Positions 1-38,060 of a stretch of 64,000 bases of DNA are shown here, in pieces. Positions within the stretch are counted from its first letter, which is position 1; every line of letters begins with the position of its first letter. The DNA is taken from assembly GCA_009746045.1 (NCBI GenBank), contig RPFO01000667.1:1279752-1343751 (forward strand), in the 5' to 3' direction. The position numbers and the translations under genes are program-made. Under the pieces are notes generated by a model. That model ran no database searches. It was not told where the DNA came from and saw only the letters and a program-made list of their open reading frames with translations. This DNA is from Mesostigma viride (lineage: Eukaryota > Streptophyta > Mesostigmatophyceae > Mesostigmatales > Mesostigmataceae).

Positions 1-282
1 TCGCTCTCCCACCATTTACGAGGAAATACCCGCAAATGGAAAACCACTGAAAAGGTCTAGCTAGTCAGTCATCACGTTAGCCATGCCATGATTCCAAACG
101 TCCAAGAACTGCACACGGTGCAAAGGCAAAAAGCCGGAGGACAGCACTTTCAAATGTGCGGCGGGAACCAAAAGCCCGCGGATGCCAGAAAACATCGTGT
201 TGCGGCAGCGACGCGACGATGTGGACAACGAATCCAGTGCCAAGCTCGGAACGGCCGCAAAGGAGATCTGGCATCACAGGGT
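1..282. other. Flank downstream of the Penelope-like ORF, no gene recognised
   Basis: This stretch follows the stop codon of the minus-strand reverse transcriptase ORF. Short open frames exist on both strands but none resembles a known protein, and I see no GIY-YIG endonuclease motif. It may be the 3' part of the same element or unrelated spacer. Confidence 0.4.
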
Positions 283-1764
283 TCAGATGTGCGGAGATAC
301 TATGCGATCCAGCCGGTCCACGACCTGTTTGTAGAGCTTGTGCCAAGGGGCAGCACCGAACAGATGTGGGTGACGTTGCAAAAAACATCGGACTTGACGG
401 AGCATAATGGCTCGGTCATAGTCTTTGACCAATAAACGCTGCAAGAGTTCAACAAGAGTCGTGATGAAATCAACACGATAAGAACAAAGACGGGAAAAAC
501 GATGTAACTGAGAAAGAACAACACCATATTTTGCTGTGTGGGAAAGGAGACTGTGAATATCGGGGTAACGAATAAAAGGAATTTGCTGGTATTTAGGATC
601 CTTGCGCTTATCATAGATAGCCGTACGCCAGCCCTTCTTGTTATGGGTAATGTTAAGATCGAGGTAATTGCAATGAGTATCCTCCGACGTGAGCTTTAAT
701 GTGAGGGACGCTTGCGGGTAGATGCCAGGCAGACCAGCGGTGATATACAAATGGGTTGCGAAATCAGGGTTGTCGAAAGCGATGACATCATCAATGTATC
801 GACATGTATGGATAAAACGCCTGATGAGAACATCATCGTTTGAGGCAATGAGATTCTCCATGAATGCAAGCTCATAAGTGTATAGATAGAGGTTTGCAAG
901 GAGCCCGGCACAGTTAGTGCCCATAGGGATGCCGATAGCTTGTTGGTATACATTGCCCGCAAAACAGATGAAGGTGTTATCAACAAGATAAGAGATCCAA
1001 TGGACAAGGTCAGCCTTCGTGATAATATAATTATAACCATCCCGCACGATAGCACCTGCCGCGATCCTTGAGAGCCACGTTGCCGTGGGCTTGGTCTGAG
1101 AAACACGCACGTGCAGGTGGTTGCGCCCGTGAGGCCTACGTGCATACAGACGAGTAAGGAGGCTATCTAAACGAGCTTTCAAATCGTGCAAATCTAGTGT
1201 GGTATATAGAGTGGTGAAATCATAGGTGGCTATGGGCATAGGTATACGTTTCTCTGCTGCTGTCTTAGAACGGCTAAGGGCGGCAAGGCGTAGGCGTACT
1301 TGGGCTGAGTCTATGACGATCCAACTACCAGCGCATTCATACCCGGCATTCGACAGCACCTCCACCCATAATGCATTGGCTTCGGGGAGAAGAGCATTCA
1401 AAGCATGGCAGATGAGTTTCGAGAGAGGCATCAGTGGGGCTGAATGCGACGCAGCAATGGTGCGCAAAGCAACAGGAGTTTTGTGCAGCTTAAGAGTGAG
1501 ATACAGATATGGGAACGTAGTGGTGGTGGCGCGTCGCTGCCGCTTAAGGAATGCCCGAGCAAAAATGTTTTGGCTGTGCAGAAAAGCCCGATGAGCAGCG
1601 GTGATACTGGCGGTGGACTGTGCACGCTGAACATAGGTAGGGCTGGACGCCAACTCGTGTTGCAAAGTAGCAAGGTAGTGCTTCTTGCATATGAAAGCAA
1701 AGTTGTTGGCACTCTTGTCAACACACGTGATGATAAAGTCCTGCTTGAAGTGGTCAAGAATTAA
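283..1764 (-). mobile_element. Penelope-like element reverse transcriptase, 5'-truncated
   Basis: An open frame of about 490 codons encodes a reverse transcriptase of the Penelope-like (PLE) type, which copies element RNA into DNA. In order it shows an N-terminal VDKSANNFAFICKKHY block, YLTLKLHKTP (motif 1 region), YDFTTLYTTL (motif A), GIPMGTNCAGLLANLYLY (motif B), CRYIDDVIAFDNP (motif C with the catalytic DD) and a YLDLNI block. These are typical PLE/TERT-like spacings rather than LTR or LINE ones. No GIY-YIG endonuclease is visible downstream, so this is either an endonuclease-lacking PLE or a truncated copy. The 5' end is cut near 1764, where antisense LINE sequence begins, so the apparent first residues of the frame are LINE-derived. 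Family call is from motifs; activity is not implied. Confidence 0.8.
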
Positions 1765-1765
1765 A

Positions 1766-3436
1766 AGATTATGGTCTGTGTATGCCAAACAAGTTATCTC
1801 TGCCCACATTGGTGTCAACACACACCCTGGATGTCTTCTGGCACGTGTAACCCTCTCACGTCTTACTCATCACTCCAATGGTATTTCCTGGCACTCTGGA
1901 GCCGCACTGCTTACTGCTCGCCTCCCCTCCCCTAAGCTCACCAGAGGTCTTCCTTGGTACTGGGCTCGTATATGGCAAGGCTTTTTGGCACTTAAACCCG
2001 ACCGCCTATTATTCCCCACACTACGTGAGGAAGTTGCACGCCAACCCCTATTCTTTAATGATATATACCTCAACCCCCTTAATCGCCCCTTCGGATGCTT
2101 AAGTGGCCCTAACCCCTATGAAGGCTTCATAACATCCCCCCACCCTGTAACCACTATTCTCCACCTGTATATTCTCCACGGTGACTGCTACCGCCTCTTA
2201 ACATATAACGAACTGGCTGCCTGGGTCCCCAATATGCCTACTTATGCTGCCTGGGCCGCGCTAGTACAAGCCATACCCCCACGCTGGCACACACTCATGA
2301 CTTCTCCCCGGGCCCCCTATAAAGCTGGTGAATGGTGCTGCTTTTGTCCATACAGCACGACCGCAACATGCTCGGGGAAGGTGATCGCAGAACTCCCCCT
2401 TGGAACCCTGCACGTTCAACTTCTGGCGCCGCTGAGCGGCCACAATGGCTGTTTGGCTCAACTTACAACTGCAGTGGTGTTCCTCCCCACCCAGCTATGC
2501 CACCGGATTCGGGTTGTACCTTGGTCCCTTGAACAATCATGTGTATACCAACCCAACCCCAACCTTCCAGACGCTGCTATTATTTGGCTACATGTGGGAT
2601 CAACTCGCCTGGACATGTTGTCATTGGATCCAGTGGAATTTGGCTGGGTGCTAAATCAGGGTGACAGCAGAATTGTAAAGGGCCTTTACGAGTACACGGC
2701 AGAGTGGGGCTACACAATGCTCCGGCATAAAAACCATCAATTCCACCCCGGACGGACACGCTGGGGCGCTACTGAGTGGCCTGGCCACACCTGGGTCCGC
2801 AACATCACCCTCGCCGTTGACCACCCGTTGATTGATCGCCGCGCGACCGACGTACAACACCTCTTGATGCACCGGTCCATCGGGGTAGGGGAGATCCTTC
2901 ACCGGCGATTTCACCACCCCGCTACTTGTTTATGTACCAACCCCACTGAAACTGTGGAACACCGATTTTTATGGTGTAACCTCCAGGGAGTTTGGACCTG
3001 GTTGATTGGTTTATGGGCAGCTTGGACATCTGAGCCTATCATACCGGTGTCTACCCGCTCAATTATCTTTGGCATCACTGGCACCCCTGGCCTTGAGCTC
3101 ACCTTTTCACAACAAGCGTGGATATGGCTCCGCACATGCATGTTATATACAATCTGGACGGTGCGAAACGATGTGGTGTTCAATAGGCGCACAGTTTTCG
3201 ACAAAGCTGGGGTTCTCTCACGCTTCATTTACCTATGGAACTCCGGCATGCGACGCTACTGGATGGTTGCAAATGAACAAAACAAAATCTGGGACCCTGG
3301 CGCGGACCAGGATAAGCCCAGCCCACTTGAGATCTTTCATGACCTCATGGGCAAAAACAGGATCTTTACCCACATGCCCAATGACAACCCCTTAGAAGTC
3401 CAGTGGCTTCCGTGGTCTAGTAAGGCTCCGTTTTAG
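1766..3436 (+). mobile_element. LINE ORF2 3' fragment (post-RT region, zf-RVT)
   Basis: The frame runs about 556 codons from RLWSVYAKQVIS to a TAG stop. It matches, block by block, the C-terminal part of the LINE at 50-54 kb of this window: shared GVN(T/A)HPGC, WYWAR(I/M)W, REEVARQPL, NPYEGF, RYRLLTY, WHTLMT, CHRIRVVPWS, EFGWVL and EYTA.WGY. Near the end, CLCTNPTETVEHRFLWC fits the zf-RVT zinc-binding domain common at the C-terminus of plant LINE polymerases. The copy is 5'-truncated, lacking endonuclease and catalytic RT blocks, and starts at the junction with the Penelope-like element. Unlike the 50-kb copy it has no internal frameshift, so it preserves the family's C-terminal sequence better. 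Confidence 0.8.
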
Positions 3437-4232
3437 CCACTGACATCTTGATACCCTAGGCTTAGCAGGGATTAACTACTGGCTATATTTGGAATAAACG
3501 TACACCTATTTACCTGGAATGTAGGGTTATGTACGGTGAGTTGGAACCAGAAACGCTTCAGGAATACATATTACGCGCCTTCATTACTGTAGCTGGTGAA
3601 AACTAGTTATGCCAGGTTATGCACTCGGACTGAACACAGCAATATCTGGCGATGGCAGCACAAAACTGCCTACTAGATCAAGACTAGATGCTTATCAGTT
3701 TCTCTGCTGCCCATGTGCGGCGTGGGAATTGGGATCCAACACTGACTGATTGACAGATGCTTGATTAATAATTATTGCCGTTTGATTCCTGGTTAATCGG
3801 ATCATTAGCGGTAATTAATTATGTACTACCTTCTTCTGATTTATAACTTTTATTAGGCTTTAGCAGACCAGTTTAATAAAATTCTTCTAGAAGGCAGCCT
3901 GAGGCCCTGAGCTACGGGGGAATTGGGAAGGCAAGGCAAGACAATCATACCCGTGTACGCATGTCATGTAAACTTCCGTGCATGCGCCAGAGCACTCCTG
4001 AGGGCATGTAAGCTTTAGTGTGGACACGCTGGCGTTGGTCGATGTGATTTGGTGGAAATGCAATGGTTTACATAAGTGGCTGTGCAATGGGATTGTACGA
4101 CCTGGACGTGGTGCTTCAACTCCGGATAGCGTAGGCATTCTAGCATAAACTTGTTCTCGAGGTACACTGACGTGGCACATATCTTGCGGGGACTTCGTAA
4201 TCGACACCATCAAGAGGGTTTCGAAGTCGGAA
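3437..4232. other. Spacer between LINE fragment and U-box kinase gene
   Basis: No coding region recognised. The sequence turns AT-rich (3750-3890) before the kinase start and should hold the LINE 3' end plus promoter and 5' UTR of the kinase gene. No clear TATA box or terminator could be assigned. Confidence 0.4.
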
Positions 4233-5366
4233 ATGGACCCTCCGGCGCAATACCTGTGCCCCATCTCTCATGACATAATGCGAGATCCCGTCCTGCTGGT
4301 TGAGTCTGGCCAAACCTACGAAAGGGTTTCTATCGAGCAGTGGTTCGCTCGAGGAAATGAGACTGATCCGCTTACAAACGTGAGGGTCACTAACAAAACC
4401 CTGGCCCCTGTTTTATCGCTGCGCTCGCTCATTGAGCAATGGGTGGAGCGGCAGAGCGAACAGCAGCGCCTTGGCATCGCAGACATGGACTCCTCTATTC
4501 CGCACATAGCTCAGGACAGGTTGGTTTTGGGCGAAGTTCTTCACGGCGGGGCGATGGCTGTCGTCTACGCGGCGGTCCTAAAACCAGCCGGGCAAGAGGT
4601 CGCGGTGAAAATGTTCCATGCCCGAGGGCTGACAGATGTCGAGTCCGCCAAGTTCCGTAAGGAGGTCCAAATCCTGCACCAGGCATCCGTTTTCTCCCAC
4701 AACGTGTGCCGCCTCATCGGGGTGGCCAGCATCAACGGTCAGCTCAGCATGGTCATGCCCCGTTACAAGGCCTCCCTGGAACAGGTCCTGCTCCAGCGGC
4801 AGGACTCCGCCCAGGCCGCCGTCCACGGGGCCCCAGGGGCTCCCAGGGGCCTCCCCCTGGACCGCATCATGAGCATCAGCCAGGACATCGCCTTGGCGAT
4901 CGTGGATCTTCATGAACGGGGCATCATGGTCCTGGACTTGAAACCTGCCAACATCTTGCTGGACAAGTATGATCGGGCGGTAGTGGCTGACTTTGGGATA
5001 TCCGCACTCCGACTGAACACGCTGTCGCGCTACATGCCAACCGCGGGCTCCCAGGGGACGCCCAACTACATGGCGCCGGAGCAGTGGGTGCCGCTTGAGT
5101 TTGGGGGCGTGACGACAGCGGCGGATGCCTGGGGATTCGGGTGCATTTTGGTGGAAATGGCGTCCGGCGCCACGCCCTGGGCCGGCATGAGCATGTTTCA
5201 AGTCATGGCGTGCGTCACCCAGCCGCGGAAGATGTCTCCAACCATATCTCCCGGCCTGCCCAGCCCCCTGACAGCCCTCCTGCGCAAATGCTTCTCGTAC
5301 CAGCCATCCGACCGGCCCACGTTTGCGGAGATCTTGGCGGTGCTGCGGCAGGGGGCGGCGAGCAAG
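4233..5366 (+). CDS. U-box domain protein kinase (probable E3 ligase-kinase)
   Basis: The ATG at 4233 opens a frame of 378 codons up to a probable donor (AAG|GTACGC at 5367); the open frame itself runs on to 5438. Residues about 5-73 form a U-box, the E2-binding module of ubiquitin ligases: YLCPISHDIMRDPVLL, then YER..IEQWF and DPLTN. Residues about 97-373 form a protein kinase: a glycine loop (LGEVLHGGAMAVVY), Lys126 in VAVK, Glu144 in FRKEV, a catalytic loop VLDLKPANILL with Asp235 and Asn240, DFG at 253-255 and APE at 281-283. The usual His-Arg of HRD is Val-Leu, so it is a non-RD kinase, but the catalytic Asp is kept. Plant PUB kinases carry the U-box after the kinase; here it comes first. 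The last 24 codons after the donor look like intron read-through, so a further exon may exist that I could not find. Confidence 0.8.
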
Positions 5367-5850
5367 GTACGCTTTGGTGCCAGCATAAACATCATTACTC
5401 TTGTAGAAACAATAAAAATGTCAATTGTGAACTACTAATAGCAATTAAGTGATAACTGATTGGTCGTGTTATTGATCAATCAGTTATCAATTAGTTAGTA
5501 GCATCATTTGAGAAGACCGACTGATATTTTATAACAACTGACAGTTTCTTCCCTTTTATAGTGCTGGGCTCTGCCAGCGGGGATATAGCCTATGATATTC
5601 TACTAGATAGGTTTCTACTAGACAGGTCCAACCGACTGATATTCCCTCATCGTAGTATAATGCTGATCTCTGCCAGCGGGTATATAGGCAGCCCTCGGGG
5701 GGACTCGTGCGTCCCATAACTGCGGCAAGGTCGCCTGTATTCTACTAGATAGGTCCACTAGTCACTAGCACTATACAGGTGCACACTACTACATAGGTGC
5801 ATACTACTAGATCTGGCCTGCGCTGGTTGTCTCCTTGATACTGCTATATA

Positions 5851-5990
5851 GGCGCATCAGTCAACAGCACTAAGGTGCACACTGCTAGATAGACGCATCA
5901 GTCAACAGCACTAAGGTGCATACTACTATATAGGCGCATCAGTCAACAGCACTAAGGTGCACACTGCTAGATAGGCGCACTAGTCAAGGC
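5851..5990. repeat. 41-bp minisatellite, about 3.3 copies
   Basis: Units start at 5851, 5892, 5933 and 5974 and share the core GCATCAGTCAACAGCACTAA. Looser relatives with TACTAGATAGGTGCA extend upstream to about 5640. Confidence 0.85.
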
Positions 5991-6129
5991 TCAAGCACTG
6001 GCACCTTCAATATACGTGCGCGCGTGCACATCACGCACAGCTGTTTCCGCAAGCTCCGCAAAGGGAAGGGCTAAAATGTCTCGTACAGTATCCTCGTACA
6101 GTATCCTCCTTTTCTGACGCTTCTGTCAG

Positions 6130-6365
6130 TTATGCACTTCTTTAACCTTGGCCATCTATTAGGTTATGCACTTCTTTAACCTTGGCCATCTATTAACTTA
6201 TGCACTTCTTTAACCTTGGCCATCTATTAACTTATGCACTTCTTTAACCTTGGCCATCATTTAACCTATGCACTTCTTTAACCTTGGCCATCTATTAACT
6301 TATGCACTTCTTTAACCTTGGCCATCTATTTACCTATGCACTTCGATAACCGTGGTCATCTATTC
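6130..6365. repeat. 34-bp minisatellite, about 7 copies
   Basis: Each unit begins TTATGCACTTCTTTAACC and ends GGCCATCTATTAAC, starting at 6130, 6164, 6198 and onward; the last unit is diverged. It ends about 120 bp before the first recognised exon of the UBP12-like gene. Confidence 0.9.
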
Positions 6366-6487
6366 AAGTCTATCAACTTACCTCATTCTACTACTTGGCC
6401 ATCTATCAACTGACTACTATGTCAACTTTGGGGGATTTCTAATTTCGGGGATTTTTCCCTCCCTGTGACAGAATCTCCCCCCACCAG

Positions 6488-33750
<27,263 letters not shown>

Positions 33751-34662
33751 GTGCTCAGACAGTCTGTGGAGCTAGTCACCTGCCAGTCACAACCCGCCCT
33801 GACCTGCCAGCAGCTAGGCATCTGCCAAGGTCCTATGGGTCCCTCAGGTGTGGTCAGATGGCCGCGTCACTGGGCTTGAGCAGCAGAGCTGCCATGGAGG
33901 CAGAGAGCCACTGTCGATGTACTGCACCTTTTATGGGATGCAGAGATGTGCGAAGGCGTGTACTGTGGGCATGCGTGATGGGCATCTGCGGGGCATCGAT
34001 TGGTCGGGTCACGGAAAGTGGTTGGGTTGCGGCAGCCAGTAATAGCAGAAGCCAGGGTGGTGGGAATTTTCTGTGGCCTTTTGGGGGGTGTCAACCCTAG
34101 GCCTAAACTATTGACTGTGGGGCACTGGTGAACTGTCGGGCAGTGGCCTTCCCCCGTGAGCAGCACCCCTCTAGTATATTATAGTGTATTATAGTGTATT
34201 ATAGTATATTATAGTGAATGCCTACAGCTTTGTTTTCTGGTGACAAGGCAACCAATGGGACGGTTGTGGTGGCCACCGCGCTGCGCCTGCATGTGCGGCG
34301 CACAGGGGCACGCCGGTAGGAGGTGTTGTGGCCTGTGTTGGTCGCGGGACTTGCGTTTCTTCTGGGACTTGTGTGCTGCAGTCCTGTATTGTGCGTGCGC
34401 TTGTGTGCTATTTGGGCAAGGTGGGCCTGGGTCCGGCGGGCGGAAGTCATTTTGGTTGCTTGAGAGATAGTGACCGGCCGCCTGGCTTAACCCTGCTAGG
34501 TGGCCAGCTTGACAGCCATTCGAGAGACTTGCCATTTGGGACAATTCCGGGGGTGCGAGAGCTCTGGATGTACCCTTGCACTTGCTCATGAATCTCCTTG
34601 CACACGAGCGTCCTCTGCGCAAGCACTGCTGGCGGGCAGGGGTTTCCTGGCAGCAGAAAATG
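33751..34662. other. Spacer after the UBP12-like gene
   Basis: No gene recognised. Contains a short TATTATAGTG repeat (34173-34215). The 3' UTR and polyadenylation region of the UBP12-like gene should be here. Confidence 0.4.
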
Positions 34663-34965
34663 GTCCGGATTTTCCAGATGTCTGGCCTGTGTTGGTTGTC
34701 TCATTGATATACATGGCGCGCTATGCATGGGTGGATCAGGCCATCAATTAATCAATAGGCATGTGGCTGCGTCACGTGGGTTAGCAATAAAGGAATCTTC
34801 GACCCCTATACACAACGAGAGGGAGGGAGGGCGCCCTCGACTAGCTTGCACTCAGCTGCTCTCACTGCCACAAGTGGGCAGGCTACAGAGGGCTCTCTCT
34901 GCATCATAGTGCAAGCCCAACTGTGGGTGCAATACAACAATAAGTAGGCTGACGCAAAGCAGATG
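34663..34965 (+). repeat. Dispersed repeat unit, inverted partner at 40.9-41.05 kb
   Basis: Begins with the dispersed ATGGTCCGGATTTTCCAGA core and continues through CGTCACGTGGGT, CCCCTATACACAACGAG, GGGCGCCCTCG, GTGGGCAGGC and ACAGAGGGCTCTCTC. The later blocks recur in reverse complement and the same order at about 40,885-41,045. Confidence 0.7.
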
Positions 34966-36830
34966 CTTTGAAGGTGAGGTGTGGGCAAGACGTAGGCTGA
35001 GGCGCTAGCTCATGACCACCATGAGCCATTGAATTGAATTGAATTGTAACATAACTCCGTCGGGAGTATATGTAGCACATAGCCCTTGAGAGGGGGCATA
35101 TGGCCTATCATACATCCTAAGCTACTTCCTGCAAGGGTGGGGATGTAAAGGACCCTTGCTCTAGGTGCACCAGGGCACGTGCATCCCCATGATCTTCAAG
35201 CTATGCCCAGCGAAGGGGGAGCCTGTCATGGGGGGGAAGATCAGCATAGCTATACAAAGAAGCTAGGGCATGGCGTCTCAGCAGAGAGCTACTCCCTGCA
35301 TGGGCACAGCATAACTAAATAAAGCTAGGCATCTTCTGGAGTGTGGCTCATCATAGGCACACATGTACATGATTAAATAAAGCGCGTGGCTTAGCTGGGA
35401 TAGGGCCTCTAGGAGGCGTACATGTACATGGCCACGGTCTATCTATTCTACACTACTACTGCTGTATTCCCCTAAGCTGGGGCGTCTGGAGTCGCTGGGG
35501 CCGCGGGGGTTTATGAGCCATGGCCGATCTAATGCTGATCTAGTACAATTGATTTATTTTGATTTTAGTCTCATGTCCCCGTTGGGGGAGCACTGAATTC
35601 CCCTACTCAGATTTAGTGGACGTCTCCCCAAGACGTCAATATGTACATGTATGTCTGGACACAGCTTGTCTAAATCATGGGCCTCAAGTAATTAAGGCCT
35701 CCAGCTAAATAATTAATAAATTAGGAACATAACTCCGTTGGGAATGAACAGGTATGGCGAGAGCACGCAGCCCTGCCACACATGCACCCTCAGTTCTGTA
35801 AAGGGCATGGTCACAACACCTTGAAATGGCCTTTTTTTTACATAAATTCTGGCCCATGGCAAGTTTATGGTTGGATTGACCTAGGATTGGATCCCACGAC
35901 TCCCCAGGATGTGTCTGGCTAGTGGTGGAGTAGTTGAGTCAAAATGTTAAGTTTACGTGGTATTCCCTGCTTAAGTTAACTCCAGATCCAAGGCCAAAAC
36001 TGGCCACCTAAACCACTTGCACTTGCATAGCAACAATAATTGATATCAGATTATGCTGTAACTTTGCAAGGGTGACGAATACGAGTTGTTCTGACCTTGT
36101 ACAAAGTTCTAGGGCATTCGGAGCCCTATTTAGTGACAAATGCTAGCAAAATAGTGCTAGCATTTGTCGTAAATGGCAATTTTTAATTAATATTAAATCC
36201 AAATAATGTCAGAATGACACCCAAACCTATTGTCATCATGCCAACACCTGACACAGGGTCCCCACAATTCATGTGCAAAAATTCAGATCATACGGAGCCC
36301 AAAATGGTGACATTTGCCTGCATTTGTCACCATTTTGGCTCTTTTTTATCACAATTTTAACAACACTAACCACCAAGACACTCCCCAAGCTAGGGCACAT
36401 CATGTTAATTCTTTGCAGGCAACTCAAGAATGACTAGTACAAACAGCGTGCAAAACCTTGGGGCATGTGAATGCCTGAGTGGTGACCATAGCTAGCAGAA
36501 TGTATAATGTAAGGTAGACATTGCCAGTATGCCACATTGCTGTGATGCGCAGTGCACGTCCATATATACCCCATAACACCATACCTTTAAACTACTTGGC
36601 ACATTGCAAAATGGGAAGGAAAGGTGGACAATACATGCCACGTCACTAGAACACAGCCATTTGGTTGCTACCAACACGCACCATGCGTGATATATACGTG
36701 TAATACATGTCAAGAACATGCCGAGCGAACATCAAGGTGAAGTGACACCCAGCCGCTGGCACATGTCACCTGGCATCCACGTATGCTCACGTGATATGGT
36801 ATTGGCATATCCCATGTCTCCATCTCTTGT
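34966..36830. other. AT-rich spacer with two hairpins
   Basis: No gene recognised. Pieces such as CATAACTCCGT(C/T)GGGA recur (35048, 35727). Perfect inverted repeats lie at 36135-36148/36155-36168 (14-bp arms, GACAAATGCTAGCA) and 36301-36312/36325-36336 (12-bp arms, AAAATGGTGACA). Confidence 0.6.
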
Positions 36831-38060
36831 GCTTTGTGGGCACCGAGCCACCCATGCAGTAACCCACCCATGCAGCCACCTGGTCACCCACCCAATGAAC
36901 TGCTTACACTCTTGCGCGCCCGTGCACCCAGCCACCCACACGTCCACCCACCTAGTGACCAAAGCCAGCCAGCCAGCCGTGCACGTGCTAACCCACCTTA
37001 TTATATAACCACGCATGCACCTAGGCACCCAACCAGCTTAACCAACCCACTTGGACATTCACCCACCCAGCAAGGCACCTGCGCTTGCAACCCACACACC
37101 TATAATAGGTAATAAGGAAGCACTCACCCATCCAATGAGCCAACCACCCAACCACCCAACCACCTAAACACCCAGCCAGCATGCCCCATATGCACCATCC
37201 GGCCACCCACCCTTGACCCACCCACCCACCCACCCACTCAACCACTCAGTGCCCCCCCACCCTTATACCCACTGACCCACCCACACATGCACTTTCTCAG
37301 CCAGCCACCCCCACCTCACCCCCAACCTGCACAGCCCTTCACCAGCGATATCAGGTGAGTCGGTCCCAACCATAAACCCACCCACGCATCCATATCTGTG
37401 CGCCCACCCGCCCATCTACCCGTCCCTTCGCCCACCGACCCACACCTAGTCATCTACACATCCACCAGCCACCAACCACCAATGGCCCATCCACCAACCC
37501 ACCCACCCACACGCATCCCTAACCACCCAACCACTAACCCACCATCCTCAAACCCATGCAATTGTTTCACTCACACATCTAACTACCCACCCACTTAGGA
37601 GTCTCCAAAGCCTATCATCACGCAGACACCTGGCCATCTGCCTACAACCGATCACCCTAACACTCGTCTACCCATCATGACCAGCCACCCATCCACCCAC
37701 CCTCTCCACCTGCCTGTGCTCCCAGCTACTCGGCCAGCCATTTACCAAGGCATCCACCTTTCAGCCAGCCACCTGCCATTGAACCCACCCATGTCTAGGA
37801 ATCCCTTGAAGCATCTACAGCCTAAGCCTCCCACCCAAGACTTCCAGGGCAACTGAACAACCAACCAACCAATCAACCAGCTACACAACTACCTAACCAC
37901 CTAACCACTCAACAACCCGATCACCAAACCACCTAACCACCCAACACCCAAACCAGCCAGGCATGTGCCCGCCCATTTGCCCTCGCACGCCCGCACCATC
38001 AGGTCCCTCCATACACGCCCCGTTCACCTAGCCAGCCACACACCTAGCCAGCCACCTGCC
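36831..38060. repeat. CCACCCA-rich degenerate tract
   Basis: About 1.2 kb dominated by CCACCCA, ACCCACCC, CCAGCCA and AACCACC in irregular order, a strongly decayed tandem array. Strand-asymmetric (C/A on plus). No coding sequence. Confidence 0.75.

Larger units (their letters stand above)
5367..6487. other. Intergenic spacer with two minisatellites
   Basis: No coding sequence recognised. Contains a 41-bp tandem repeat (5851-5990), a 34-bp tandem repeat (6130-6365) and one copy of a dispersed motif around TCTGGCCTGCGCTGG (5810-5850). A first exon of the downstream UBP12-like gene could lie here but none could be identified. Confidence 0.5.

Noticed and set aside
4578-5201. 207-codon minus-strand frame opposite the kinase
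   Set aside because: Shadow of the U-box kinase, whose motifs are unambiguous on the plus strand.
36834-37598. Thr/His/Pro-rich short frames
   Set aside because: Within the decayed CCACCCA tract; no consistent frame.
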